Shown here: piece by piece, positions 37,820-46,327 of the stretch
Layout: every line of letters starts with the position of its first letter
Numbering within the stretch: position 1 is the stretch's first letter
Program-made: the position numbers and the translations under genes
Source of the DNA: Alphaproteobacteria bacterium
GTDB lineage: Bacteria > Myxococcota_A > UBA796 > GCA-2862545
Assembly (NCBI GenBank): GCA_020632925.1
Contig: JACKER010000029.1
Location: 1 to 64,000 of the forward strand
Length of the DNA: 64,000 nt
Direction: 5' to 3'
Notes under the pieces: generated by a model
What the model was told of the DNA's origin: nothing
Databases searched by the model: none
What the model saw: the letters and a program-made list of their open reading frames with translations, nothing else

Positions 37820-38734
37820 TCAGTCGAGCGGGCCGATCTCCAGGCGCTCCGGAGGGACGCCGATCCGACGCTGTCCGCGACGGACCTCCACGATCCCCGC
37901 GGCTCCCTCGAGACCGGCCGCCGCGAGCTGCCCGCGCGCCCGATAGATCGCCACGTTGAGGCCGTTCGCGTCGAGCTGCAGCATGCGGAGCAGCTGGTCG
38001 CGGTCGATCCACCCCTGCTCGGACGGCGGCTCGTCGCGGTCCTCGAGGCGTTGGCGGGCGAGGGTGAGCAGGACGTAGCCGTGCTCGCGGGGCTCGAGCG
38101 CGGTGGCACGCCCCCGGTGGACGATCGAGAGCTGGACGTGCTCCTCGTCCCGGCTCACCCCGAACCGCAGCGTCGCCGTGTCCAGCATCGGCCCCGCGTC
38201 CGCCGTCGCCGTGCCCTCCACGATCCCGGGCAGGGAGAGGGTGTACGGCACGCCGCCGACCACGACCGACTCGCCGTCCACCACCGCGCGCCGCTCGTCG
38301 CCCGCCTCGAGCACGAAGCGCCCCGCGTGGTCCGCGTACACCACCGCCTGGGGATCCTCGGGCGCCGGCAGCGCGAGCAGCCCATCCACCGGCGAGCAGA
38401 AGGTCCCGCCGGGATCGCGCGCCACCGGGCCGGGCGCGCTCGCCTCGAGCAGCAGGAACACCGGCTCGTCCGCGCCGAACGAGATCCGCGCCCCCGCAGC
38501 CAGCGGCCAGGACTCGCCCGGGACCAGCCGCGCGCCGTCGACGAACGTGCCGTTGCGCGACCCGAGATCCCGGATCTCCCAACCCGCGGCGTGGCCTGCC
38601 CAGACCAGGGTCGCGTGCTCGCCGCTGACCCGCTTGTCGGCGAGCACGAGCTGCGCCGTCGACGCCCGACCGACCACGACCCTCGCCGCGAGCGGCACGA
38701 TCGCGCCGCTCTCCTCGTTCCGCAACATCGCCAT
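37820..38734 (-). CDS. FHA-domain protein with putative C-terminal DNA-binding domain
   Basis: 304 residues. An FHA domain occupies about 15-95 (VVVGRASTAQLVL, VSGEHATLVW, DLGSRNGTFVDG). The middle is beta-rich. The last 90 residues (LEPREHGYVLLTLARQR, NGLNVAIYRARGQLA, VRRGQRRIGV) look like a winged-helix domain of the OmpR/PhoB transcription-factor type. TACACT lies 6 nt upstream of the ATG with no Shine-Dalgarno site, suggesting a leaderless mRNA. Divergent from the sensor kinase gene 56 nt away. Confidence 0.8.
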   Translation of the reverse strand: MAMLRNEESGAIVPLAARVVVGRASTAQLVLADKRVSGEHATLVWAGHAAGWEIRDLGSRNGTFVDGARLVPGESWPLAAGARISFGADEPVFLLLEASAPGPVARDPGGTFCSPVDGLLALPAPEDPQAVVYADHAGRFVLEAGDERRAVVDGESVVVGGVPYTLSLPGIVEGTATADAGPMLDTATLRFGVSRDEEHVQLSIVHRGRATALEPREHGYVLLTLARQRLEDRDEPPSEQGWIDRDQLLRMLQLDANGLNVAIYRARGQLAAAGLEGAAGIVEVRRGQRRIGVPPERLEIGPLD

Positions 38735-38740
38735 GGGCGG

Positions 38741-38746
38741 AGTGTA
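38741..38746 (-). promoter_or_regulatory. -10-like TACACT, leaderless spacing
   Basis: 6 nt upstream of the ATG at 38734; no Shine-Dalgarno site lies between. Confidence 0.4.
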
Positions 38747-38778
38747 CCAGCGAATCGGCTCGCCCCGCCCGGCCGGCG

Positions 38779-38784
38779 TATCCT
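38779..38784 (+). promoter_or_regulatory. -10-like TATCCT, leaderless spacing
   Basis: 6 nt upstream of ATG 38791. Both divergent genes of this pair have the leaderless arrangement. Confidence 0.4.
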
Positions 38785-38790
38785 CCGCCG

Positions 38791-40959
38791 ATGCGCCCCA
38801 CCGACCTCCTCCCGCCCGACGTGGCGACCGCGCTCGAGGACGAGCTGCCGGCGTCCGCGAGCGGGGCCCGCGTGGCGGAGTGGCTCGCGGAGGCCCACCG
38901 CATGGGCCGGATCGGCACCTCGCAGCTCTGCGAGGCGGTGGGAGCGCTCGAGGTCGAGCTCCCCGAGGGCGTGGGGACCGACGATCCTGTCGTGCTCGCG
39001 CTGATCGGCCGCGGCGCCATGGGGGAGGTCCACCTCGCCCGCGACGACCGGCTCGCGCGGCACGTGGCGATCAAGCGCGTCACGCTCGGCGGGAGCAGCG
39101 GCCCGCTCCGCGCGCAGTTCACGGCCGAGGCCCGCATCCTGGCCCAGCTCGATCACCCCTCGATCCCCCCGATCTACGACGTGGAGAGCGGCCCCGAGGG
39201 CATCGAGGCCTACAGCATGAAGCTCGTCCGCGGCCGCACGCTGGACCAGCTGCTGGACGAGGCGCGCGAGGCTCGCCAGCGCGGCGAGCGACTCGACGAG
39301 GACCACGATCTGGCCGCCCGGCTCGATGTCTTCGTGAAGGTCTGCGACGCCGTCCACTACGCCCACACCCGCGGCGTGCTCCACCGGGACCTGAAGCCCG
39401 CGAACATCATGGTCGGCACGCACGGCGAGGTGCTCGTGCTCGACTGGGGCATCGCGCACCTCATCGGCGAGGGCCGTCAGCAGGCGGTGACCGGTCCCGC
39501 GTCCTCCAGCGACGCGACCGTGATGGGGAAGGCGACCGGGACCCCCGCCTACATGTCGCCCGAGCAGGCCAACGGCGCGCTCGGCTCGCTCGACGCCCGG
39601 TCCGACGAGTACGCGCTCGGCCTGCTCCTGCACGAGCTGATCTCGCTCGAGCGGGCCGTCAGCGGGGTGACCGAGATCGCGCTGGAGCGAGCGTCCCGGG
39701 GCGAGCGCGATCCGCTCCGCCACGCGTTCGGTGACGCGGTCCCGCGGGAGCTCGTCGCCATCGTACGCAAGGCCACGCGCCTCGACCGCCGATCCCGCTA
39801 CCCGACGGTCGACGCGATGGCCGAGGACGTGCGCCGCTTCCTCCGCGACGAGCCGATCCTCGCGGAGCCCGACGGCGCCTGGCAGGGCGCGAAGCGCTGG
39901 GTCGGGCGGCACCGTGCGGCCACGCTCGCGCTCCTGCTCTCGGCGATGCTCGCCATCGTGCTCACGCTCGGCCTCGCGACGGTCGCGACGGGCTCGGTCG
40001 TGGGGCTCGTGTGGTGGCGGGCAGCGGTCCACCAGGAGGCGCTGGCGGCCGTGGTGGCCTCGGTCTCGTCCCACGCCCGCCGGATCGACGCGACCTTCCA
40101 GGGGTACCAGGGGCTGCTCACCGGCCTCGCCTTCGCGGCGGAGACCGGCCTGCGCGATCACCCGCCCGCCGACGTCGCCGTGGTCCACCCGGACGAGCTC
40201 GTGCCCACGGGCGCGGTCGTCGTCGCCCCCGGGTACGACGGCACCGAGATCAGCACGCAGCACGCGGTGGTGTGGATCTCGCCGGGCGTGTCGCCCGCGT
40301 CCGTCGAAGAGCCCGCCCGCCAGCTCGCCGCGCTGCAGCCGGAGCTCATGCGCGTGGTCTACGGCTCCGCGCCGACCGACCTGCCGACGGAGGCGGAGCG
40401 CGCGTCGCGCGTCGTGGAGTCCGGGCTGCCCGTGGTCTGGGCCTACGTCGTCCACCGGGACGGGCTGATGGTCGTGTGGCCCGGCGCCCCGGACTACCCG
40501 GCGGACTACGAGCCCCGCGACCAGGAGTGGTACGCCTCGGCGCAGGGTCGACGGCGGCCCCAGTGGGATCCGGCGAGCCGCGATCCCAGCGACACCGAGG
40601 ACGTGGGGCTGCTCGTGACCGCCAGCGTGGGGGTCTGGGACGGCGACGACCAGATCGGGGTCGCGGCGCTCGACGTCGCCATCGACCACGTGCTCGACGA
40701 GCTGCTCGCGCCGCCCGGCGTCCAGGGCGACGTGGACACCTGGCTCGTCGACGACGCGGGACGCACGATCGCCACCTCCGTGGCCCGCGACGCCGAACCC
40801 CCGCCCTTCCCCTACCCCGACGTGCTCGCCACGGTGCGCTCGGGCCGCGAGGCGGGCACCCAGGAGCGCGGCGGCCGCGTGGTCGCGTGGGCCCGGCTCG
40901 ACGCACTGCGCTGGACCTACGTGGTGGTCGGTCCGCTGGCGGCGCTGTCCGGGGGTTAG
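38791..40959 (+). CDS. Ser/Thr protein kinase with extracytoplasmic Cache-like sensor
   Basis: 722 residues. The kinase domain spans about 70-350: IGRGAMGEV loop, VAIK lysine, HRDLKPAN catalytic loop and DWG in place of DFG. One transmembrane helix lies near 370-410 (TLALLLSAMLAIVLTLGL). The C-terminal 310 residues resemble a double-Cache ligand-sensing domain (PRDQEWYASA, GDVDTWLVDDAGRTIATS). The order kinase-helix-sensor fits a receptor kinase with the sensor outside the cell. The first 65 residues are a helical extension. Divergent from the FHA-winged-helix gene, suggesting the two form a signalling pair. Confidence 0.9.
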   Translation: MRPTDLLPPDVATALEDELPASASGARVAEWLAEAHRMGRIGTSQLCEAVGALEVELPEGVGTDDPVVLALIGRGAMGEVHLARDDRLARHVAIKRVTLGGSSGPLRAQFTAEARILAQLDHPSIPPIYDVESGPEGIEAYSMKLVRGRTLDQLLDEAREARQRGERLDEDHDLAARLDVFVKVCDAVHYAHTRGVLHRDLKPANIMVGTHGEVLVLDWGIAHLIGEGRQQAVTGPASSSDATVMGKATGTPAYMSPEQANGALGSLDARSDEYALGLLLHELISLERAVSGVTEIALERASRGERDPLRHAFGDAVPRELVAIVRKATRLDRRSRYPTVDAMAEDVRRFLRDEPILAEPDGAWQGAKRWVGRHRAATLALLLSAMLAIVLTLGLATVATGSVVGLVWWRAAVHQEALAAVVASVSSHARRIDATFQGYQGLLTGLAFAAETGLRDHPPADVAVVHPDELVPTGAVVVAPGYDGTEISTQHAVVWISPGVSPASVEEPARQLAALQPELMRVVYGSAPTDLPTEAERASRVVESGLPVVWAYVVHRDGLMVVWPGAPDYPADYEPRDQEWYASAQGRRRPQWDPASRDPSDTEDVGLLVTASVGVWDGDDQIGVAALDVAIDHVLDELLAPPGVQGDVDTWLVDDAGRTIATSVARDAEPPPFPYPDVLATVRSGREAGTQERGGRVVAWARLDALRWTYVVVGPLAALSGG

Positions 40960-40979
40960 GGGGACGCCCGGAGGACGAC

Positions 40980-42092
40980 GTGCACATCAGCGCCCGGTTC
41001 GACGCAGGCAACATCGAGGTCGTGGACGCCACCGATCCGAGCGACGTGAAGCTCCGGATCCGGGACGACGTGGGCGGGGAGCACAAGCAGTGGTTCTGCT
41101 TCCGCGCCTCGGGCATCGGCGAGGTCCCGTGCACGTTCCACATCACGAACGCCGGCACCTGCTCGTACCCGGTGGCCTGGAAGGGGTACCACGTGGCGGC
41201 GAGCGTCGACCGCCAGACCTGGTTCCGCGTCCCCACGAGCTACGAGGGCGGCACGCTGACCTTCCGCCACACGCCCGCGGCGGACACCGTCTGGTACGCG
41301 TACTTCGCGCCCTACTCCCAGGAGCGGCACCACGATCTGGTCGCTGGCTGCGTGGACGCCGGCGCCCGCCACGAGGTGCTCGGCCAGACCCTGGACGGCG
41401 CGGACCTCGACCTGCTGACGCTCGGCGAGGGCCCCGTCCCGGTGTGGATCATCGCCCGCCAGCACCCCGGCGAGACCATGGCCGAGTGGTGGATGGAGGG
41501 GCTGCTCGAGCGGCTGCTCGACGCCGACGACGCGCTCGCGCGCGCCCTGCTGTCCAAGGCCACCTTCTACCTCGTCCCCAACATGAACCCGGACGGGAGC
41601 GCGCGCGGCCACCTGCGGACCAACGCCGTGGGCGCGAACCTCAACCGCGAGTGGCACGCGCCGACGATGGAGCGGGCCCCCGAGGTGAAGCTCGTGCGCG
41701 ACCGCATGGACGCCACCGGCGTGAAGCTCTGCCTCGACATCCACGGCGACGAGGAGCTGCCCTACGTCTTCATCAGCGGGCCCGAGGGCGTGCCCTCCTG
41801 GAACGAGGCGCGCGAGGCGGTGCGCCTGCGCTTCGAGCAGGTCTACGAGCAGGTCGACCCCGACTTCCAGCGGGTCCACGGCTATGGCCGCAGCGAGCCG
41901 GGCACGGCCAACATGACCATGTGCAGCAACCAGGTCGCCGAGCGCTACGACGCGCTGGCGCTCACGCTCGAGATGCCGTTCAAGGACAACGCGAACGCGC
42001 CGGACGAGGCGCACGGCTGGTCGCCGGAGCGGAGCCGCCTGCTCGGCGCGGCGGTGCTCCTCCCCATCGCGACCGTGCTCGCCGAGCTCTGA
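40980..42092 (+). CDS. M14 zinc carboxypeptidase, cytosolic type
   Basis: 370 residues. The N-terminal 130 residues form a beta domain (FDAGNIEVVDATDPSDVKL, YFAPYS) like that of cytosolic carboxypeptidases (AGBL/CCP). Zinc ligands appear in RQHPGETMAEWW (H and E, about 162 and 165) and DIHGDEE, and the catalytic Glu in LTLEMPF. No signal peptide is visible. The GTG at 40980 has GGAGG 5 nt upstream and follows the kinase stop by 20 nt, so they may be co-transcribed. Substrate unknown; relatives remove C-terminal glutamate or other residues. Confidence 0.88.
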   Translation: MHISARFDAGNIEVVDATDPSDVKLRIRDDVGGEHKQWFCFRASGIGEVPCTFHITNAGTCSYPVAWKGYHVAASVDRQTWFRVPTSYEGGTLTFRHTPAADTVWYAYFAPYSQERHHDLVAGCVDAGARHEVLGQTLDGADLDLLTLGEGPVPVWIIARQHPGETMAEWWMEGLLERLLDADDALARALLSKATFYLVPNMNPDGSARGHLRTNAVGANLNREWHAPTMERAPEVKLVRDRMDATGVKLCLDIHGDEELPYVFISGPEGVPSWNEAREAVRLRFEQVYEQVDPDFQRVHGYGRSEPGTANMTMCSNQVAERYDALALTLEMPFKDNANAPDEAHGWSPERSRLLGAAVLLPIATVLAEL

Positions 42093-42162
42093 GCCCCTGA
42101 GCACGACGAGCTGCGAGCGACGGTGAGGTCGCTGCAGCTCGAGTGTCCCTCGGGGAACCGAC

Positions 42163-42303
42163 TCAGCCGGAGATGAGGAAGAACGTCCCCGCGACGAAAG
42201 CCACCACGCCGATCATCGTGATGGCGAAGATGTTGCGGGCCAGCAGCTCGGAGTGGTCCTCCTCGCGCGCGATCTCGTGTGCCTGACGGCCATGGTTCGA
42301 CAT
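42163..42303 (-). CDS. 46-residue single-helix membrane protein
   Basis: A short gene missed by length filters. Translation begins MSNHGRQAHEIAREEDHSEL and continues into one transmembrane helix (IFAITMIGVVAFVAGTFFLI), ending at SG. GGAGG precedes the ATG at the right distance. It lies 12 nt downstream of the 110-residue gene on the same strand, so they form a small operon. I do not recognise either. Size and layout are those of a regulatory or accessory subunit of a membrane complex. Confidence 0.6.
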   Translation of the reverse strand: MSNHGRQAHEIAREEDHSELLARNIFAITMIGVVAFVAGTFFLISG

Positions 42304-42315
42304 GGTGTCCTCCGA

Positions 42316-42648
42316 CTACTTGGCGGCGAGGGCGGCGGGGAGGGGCTCCTCCACGACGACCGGGGGATGGGCGTTGGCGATCGCGCGGCTCAGACCGTCG
42401 CCGGGGAGCGACTTGAACCCGGGGACCCAGAACAGGAAGTCGTTCATGAAGTCGCGGTAGTGGATCCTGCCGTTGTCACAAAACAGCTTGATGCAGATGC
42501 CCAGGGAGAGCTCCAGGGACATCCTCGCGACCGCCTCGAAAGTGAAAAAGTGTTCCACGGTGCCCTTCCGCTTCTTGGTGACGTTCTGGGGTTGAACGAA
42601 GCCCACCTCACCGCGCGGACGCGCCTGGGAGGGGGGTCGAGCGGACAT
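42316..42648 (-). CDS. 110-residue protein of unknown function
   Basis: Contains a basic start, then an aromatic-rich middle (VEHFFTFEAVARMSLELSLG, DFMNDFLFWVPGFKS) and a Pro/Val/Ala end. Two cysteines. No signal peptide or known motif. Base composition around 42440-42770 is lower in GC than the neighbours, with words such as GTGAAAAAGTG. No strong Shine-Dalgarno site precedes ATG 42648. It may be real, since it shares an operon with the membrane protein downstream, but support is modest. Confidence 0.45.
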   Translation of the reverse strand: MSARPPSQARPRGEVGFVQPQNVTKKRKGTVEHFFTFEAVARMSLELSLGICIKLFCDNGRIHYRDFMNDFLFWVPGFKSLPGDGLSRAIANAHPPVVVEEPLPAALAAK

Positions 42649-42883
42649 AGAGCAAGGGCCGTGCCATCACCTCCGGATCGCGGCGATCAGGAGCCTCGTC
42701 GCGGATCAACCCAAATACTGAAAAGCGATCGGCCACCCTGCGCTCCGTGGAGGTTGGTCGCGCCGACACACGGTGTGTGGGAGTCCACCCGCGCAGCAAG
42801 CATCACCATCGGTGATCCGAGGGGGTGCGTACGCGTCCGATCGGCTCGCCAGGCACGCGATCCGCGGGTGCTCGACCGGACGT

Positions 42884-42899
42884 CGACCTAGGTAGGTCG
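42884..42899. terminator. inverted repeat after VOC protein gene
   Basis: CGACCTA and TAGGTCG are perfect inverted copies around GG, just beyond the 3' end of the 42913-43608 gene. No U-tract. The 264-nt gap 42649-42912 otherwise shows only short inverted words (for example CACC-ATC-GGTG near 42806). Confidence 0.3.
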
Positions 42900-42912
42900 G
42901 CCGGTGGGGTCG

Positions 42913-43608
42913 TCAGTCGAGCTCGACGAGCGACGCCACGGCCCCGTTCGGCCCGCGCACAAGCGCGCTCCGAGGGCGGCGTTCGAGCACGGTTCCGCCG
43001 CGCGCCTCCACCTCGGCCAGCGCGTGGGCCAACACGTCCACCGCGAAGCGGACCATCCACACCGGTGGCTGGTGGAGGTGCTCTCCCCGCCGGTGCGAGA
43101 CCACCGCCTGCACCCGGCCGTCGGTCGTCAGCGCGAAGTCGGTCCAGTCGCCCATGCTCATCGCCTCGACGCCGTCGAAGCCCGCCACGTGGGCCCAGAA
43201 GTCGCGGGAGGTCGTCGCGTCCTCGACCGCGAGCTCGATGCCGACGACGTGCCCACCGTGGTGGGGAGGCTCCACCACCTCCAGCAGGTGCCCGTCCGGG
43301 TCGCGCGCCACGAAGTCCCGCCGGCCGGAGGTGTGCGTGTGCAGCGCCGACACGATCTCCACGCCACCGTCGCGGCAGCAGGCGAAGGCGCCCTCCACGT
43401 CCCGGACCTCGAGCGAGAGGCGGTGCGGCGCGGGCGCGCTGTCGGGGCGGAAGGCCACCTCCGCGTCACCCGAGCGGAGCAGCAGGAAGGCCCGACGCGT
43501 CACCGCGACCTCGAAGCCGAGCACGCCGCACCACGTCGCGCGGGTGCGCTCCAGGTCCGTGCTGCCCAACACCGCGCGCGCCGCCACGCAACGGAACCCC
43601 TCGCGCAT
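42913..43608 (-). CDS. glyoxalase/VOC-fold protein, two domains
   Basis: 231 residues with two successive VOC domains. The first half has GSTDLERTRATWCGVLGFEV and ends with DPDGHLLEVVEP, the usual domain end. The second has GIELAVEDATTSRDFWAHVAGF and ends with GPNGAVASLVELD. Metal ligands cannot be assigned with confidence, so this may be a dioxygenase-like or antibiotic-binding relative. GGAGG is close to the ATG. Confidence 0.85.
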   Translation of the reverse strand: MREGFRCVAARAVLGSTDLERTRATWCGVLGFEVAVTRRAFLLLRSGDAEVAFRPDSAPAPHRLSLEVRDVEGAFACCRDGGVEIVSALHTHTSGRRDFVARDPDGHLLEVVEPPHHGGHVVGIELAVEDATTSRDFWAHVAGFDGVEAMSMGDWTDFALTTDGRVQAVVSHRRGEHLHQPPVWMVRFAVDVLAHALAEVEARGGTVLERRPRSALVRGPNGAVASLVELD

Positions 43609-43629
43609 CCACCACCTCCTGGCGGGCGC

Positions 43630-43635
43630 AGCCTA
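43630..43635 (-). promoter_or_regulatory. -10-like TAGGCT with possible -35
   Basis: TAGGCT ends 21 nt before the VOC gene start. CTGACC lies 18 nt further upstream and could serve as a -35. Confidence 0.4.
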
Positions 43636-43655
43636 CGACGAACAGGCCTCGGCGG

Positions 43656-44042
43656 TCAGTCCGCCTCGAGATCGAACACGACCAGCAGCTCGCCCCGGTC
43701 GACCGTGACCCGGACCTCCTGCTGCACCGGGTCGAGCCGGTCGGCGAGCGGCAACGCCCCGAGCGCACCGAGCAGCTCGGGCCAGACGTGGTCGAAGCGA
43801 CGACGCACGCTCGCGAGGCGTTCGTCGTCCAGGGGCGCGTCCGTGCGCGCGCGCACCTCACCAGCGAACCGCAGGTGGTTGTCGACCCACAGGAAGCGGA
43901 ACCGGCTGCGATCCGTGAACGACAGGCGGATCGCCCCCACGTCCACGCCCACCCCCTCGTCCCGCAGGATCTCCACCACGATCCCGAGCAGCAGTCGCCG
44001 GAACCACACGAACACCGGGTCGTCGGGGCCACGCTCGAGCAT
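43656..44042 (-). CDS. conserved-looking protein of unknown function
   Basis: 128 residues. A hydrophobic, helical start (PVFVWFRRLLLGIVVEILRDEG) is followed by beta-like strands (IRLSFTDRSRFRFLWVDNHLRF) and a helical middle. No known motif. The ATG begins 3 nt after the stop of the OmpA-like gene, so the two are in one operon. Confidence 0.55.
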   Translation of the reverse strand: MLERGPDDPVFVWFRRLLLGIVVEILRDEGVGVDVGAIRLSFTDRSRFRFLWVDNHLRFAGEVRARTDAPLDDERLASVRRRFDHVWPELLGALGALPLADRLDPVQQEVRVTVDRGELLVVFDLEAD

Positions 44043-44045
44043 GGG

Positions 44046-44726
44046 CTACTCCGCCACGCCCGGAGCGCCCTCGCCGCGCTCCAGCTGCTCGAGCATCCGT
44101 CGGTACGGCAGGACCTCCGCGAGATCGGGCATCCACACGAGCTCGATGCGACGGTCGGCCGCCGCGTCCCCGCCCGCCGACATCGTCGATCCGTACGAGG
44201 CGGCGGACACGCGATCGGCCGGGAAGCCCGCCTCGACCATGGCCAGCACCACGTTGATCGCGCGGTCGGCGCCGAGGTGCCAGTTGGTGGGGAACTCGCG
44301 CGACTGGATCGGCGCGCTGTCGGTGTGCCCCTCCACCTGGAACCGCGCGTCCCCCTTCGCGAGGATCTGCGCGATCTCGGTGACGGCTGCCTGGCCCTCC
44401 GCGGTCAGCGCGGCGGAACCGGACGCGAAGAGCACGTCGCTCCGGAGCTGCACGACCGCCCGACCATCCTCCACGCGGACCTCGGCGAGCCCACGCTCGC
44501 CAACCTTCTTCAGACCGTCGTAGACCGCGGAGAACCGCGCGGCCCGGTGCTGGCTCCGTCGGCGGCTCTGCTGGAGGTCCTCGGCGCAGGCCTCGGCCTC
44601 GCTCTGGGCCCGATCGCGCGCGGCGACCGCGTCGTCGTAGCTGGTCTCGAGCGCAGCGTACCGCGACCTCGACACGCAGCCCTGCGTCAGCGCCAGGGTC
44701 CATCCGACCACGATGATCGTCCGCAT
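44046..44726 (-). CDS. OmpA-family peptidoglycan-binding lipoprotein
   Basis: 226 residues. Lipoprotein leader (TLALTQGCVS), a coiled-coil-like stretch (about 20-70, ALETSYDDAVAARDRAQSE), then an OmpA C-terminal domain: FASGSAALTAEGQAAV, VEGHTDSAPI, and DRRIELVWMP. That domain binds peptidoglycan. Likely anchors the outer membrane or links a machine to the wall. Confidence 0.9.
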   Translation of the reverse strand: MRTIIVVGWTLALTQGCVSRSRYAALETSYDDAVAARDRAQSEAEACAEDLQQSRRRSQHRAARFSAVYDGLKKVGERGLAEVRVEDGRAVVQLRSDVLFASGSAALTAEGQAAVTEIAQILAKGDARFQVEGHTDSAPIQSREFPTNWHLGADRAINVVLAMVEAGFPADRVSAASYGSTMSAGGDAAADRRIELVWMPDLAEVLPYRRMLEQLERGEGAPGVAE

Positions 44727-44745
44727 CGACCCACCTCGCGACGCG

Positions 44746-44751
44746 ACCCTA
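44746..44751 (-). promoter_or_regulatory. -10-like TAGGGT
   Basis: 19 nt before the OmpA-like gene's ATG; an AGG-type site lies between. Confidence 0.35.
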
Positions 44752-44756
44752 CAACG

Positions 44757-45851
44757 TCAGTCGACGCCCGTGTAGCGGTGGACGACCTCCGCCTGTTCCA
44801 GCGTGATCTCGTTCTGGGGCACGCAGCTGACGACCGAGCACACCGGGAACGGGAACATCAGGTTCTCCCCGAGCTCAGCCTTGCACACCGTCTCGTTGTC
44901 GCACTCGGACGTGTCGTTCAGCACGTCCCACGCGTCCCAGGAGGACTCGACCGGGTGGAACAGCCCGAGGAAGTGCGCCGTCTCGTGGGCCATCGTCTCC
45001 GCCAGCAGCCGCACGTCCTCGTCGGAGTACCGCCCGTCGGGCCCCGCCGCGAGCACCGCCGAGACCTGCACGCCGCTGCGCGTGGTCGGGACGAGCGGAC
45101 CCGGGATGTCCCCCGCGATGCCGAAGATCTGCTCGAAGCCCACGATCTCGTTGCTGATCACGAGGTTCACGTGCGGGATGCCCGTCTGGGCCGCGATCAG
45201 CTCGTAGGCCTCCTCGTCCCCGAGCGCGGGCGGCCCGATGTCCGTCGGGTACCCCATGTCCTTCGAGAAGCGCACGTCCACGCCGAACGAGGCGTACATC
45301 TGCGTCCAGATGCCCTTCGCCTCCTCCACCGCGTCGCGAAGGCCCGGATCCTCCTGGACGCCGCCGGTGTAGACGATGGCGACGTCGAGCGCGCCTTCGC
45401 TGTACGACAGGTCCTTCTTGAGGAGCACGTCCACCGCGACCTGTTGCTTGGTGTACTGCTGGGCGGCGTCCACCACGCCGAACTCGATCTCCCACTTCCC
45501 CGGCGTCAGGATGGGATCGGACGAGGACACCGGCCAGTTCAGGGTCGCAGCGGTGGAGACGAAGCCGCCGTTGGTCTTGTTGTACGGCGAGCTGTTCCAC
45601 TCGAAGGCCCTGAACACCTCCGTCCCGTCGGGCGACCGGAGGGAGCGGACGTGGACCGCCCAGGGCGCGGGCACCTGGGCCGTGACGAGCAGCGAGCTGT
45701 CGAGCGGATCGACGGGCACCTTGACCCTCGCCGTCCCCTTCGCGCTGGACTCCACCGCGCCGTACAGGTGGCGACGGGTGCCCGCGGGCACCTCCGCGAG
45801 CTTGGAGGAGCAGGCGACGAGCGACAACAAGGCGAGGGGTGCGACGCGCAC
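44757..45851 (-). CDS. metzincin zinc protease, lipoprotein
   Basis: 364 residues. Leader with lipobox (LLSLVACSSK). The zinc motif HETAHFLGLFH (HExxHxxGxxH) lies late in the protein, with SSWDAWDVLND after it. N-terminal region is beta-rich. Cys pairs (CDNETVC, CSVVSC) probably form disulfides. Resembles pappalysin-like or astacin-like extracellular proteases; the exact family is uncertain. The start is GTG 45851; TACCAT lies 6 nt upstream, another leaderless arrangement. Confidence 0.8.
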   Translation of the reverse strand: MRVAPLALLSLVACSSKLAEVPAGTRRHLYGAVESSAKGTARVKVPVDPLDSSLLVTAQVPAPWAVHVRSLRSPDGTEVFRAFEWNSSPYNKTNGGFVSTAATLNWPVSSSDPILTPGKWEIEFGVVDAAQQYTKQQVAVDVLLKKDLSYSEGALDVAIVYTGGVQEDPGLRDAVEEAKGIWTQMYASFGVDVRFSKDMGYPTDIGPPALGDEEAYELIAAQTGIPHVNLVISNEIVGFEQIFGIAGDIPGPLVPTTRSGVQVSAVLAAGPDGRYSDEDVRLLAETMAHETAHFLGLFHPVESSWDAWDVLNDTSECDNETVCKAELGENLMFPFPVCSVVSCVPQNEITLEQAEVVHRYTGVD

Positions 45852-45857
45852 GGGAGC

Positions 45858-45863
45858 ATGGTA
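45858..45863 (-). promoter_or_regulatory. -10-like TACCAT, leaderless spacing
   Basis: 6 nt before GTG 45851. On the plus strand the overlapping TAGCCC at 45862 lies 16 nt before GTG 45884. Confidence 0.35.
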
Positions 45864-45883
45864 GCCCGACGGGGGGAGGTCGG

Positions 45884-46327
45884 GTGCCCGACGTACCGGT
45901 GTCGGCGGGTGAGCTGTGCGATCGCCTCGCCATCCTGGTGATCAAGTCCGCCCGGATCGGCGATCCCGGGAGGCGTCGCCAGGCCCGCGCGCTCCTGACC
46001 ACGCTGGACGCGCGCTGGTCCGAGGCCGGGTTGCCCGTGCGCGACACCCTGCCGGAGTGGTCGGGCCTGCTCGAGGTCAATGGCGCCCTGTGGGACGTCG
46101 AGGACGCGCTCCGCACCCACGAGGCGCACGGCGACTTCGGCGAGCGCTTCGTCGAGCTCGCCCGCGCGGTCTACCGCCTCAACGACGAGCGCGCGCGGCT
46201 CAAGGCGGCCGTCGATGTCCGCTGCGGCGACGCGGGCACCGAACCCAAGTGGTACGCGACACCAAACGACGTTCTCCGCCCGCCCGGCGGGGTTACGGAC
46301 GACCCGACGTCCGGGGGCACTCCATGA
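45884..46327 (+). CDS. DUF6165-like protein
   Basis: 147 residues. The blocks VPVSAGELCDRLAILVIKSARIGD, EVNGALWDVEDALR and ELARAVYRLNDERARLK match what I recall of DUF6165, a family of unknown function often found near surface polysaccharide or glycan genes. GTG 45884 follows GGGGGGAGG and removes a poor N-terminal extension. Its stop overlaps the dsbD start (ATGA). Confidence 0.75.
   Translation: MPDVPVSAGELCDRLAILVIKSARIGDPGRRRQARALLTTLDARWSEAGLPVRDTLPEWSGLLEVNGALWDVEDALRTHEAHGDFGERFVELARAVYRLNDERARLKAAVDVRCGDAGTEPKWYATPNDVLRPPGGVTDDPTSGGTP

Noticed and set aside
42253..42891. Plus-strand frame of 212 codons
   Set aside because: Opposite the small unit with a good ribosome site and transmembrane helix; composition is of the shadow type.
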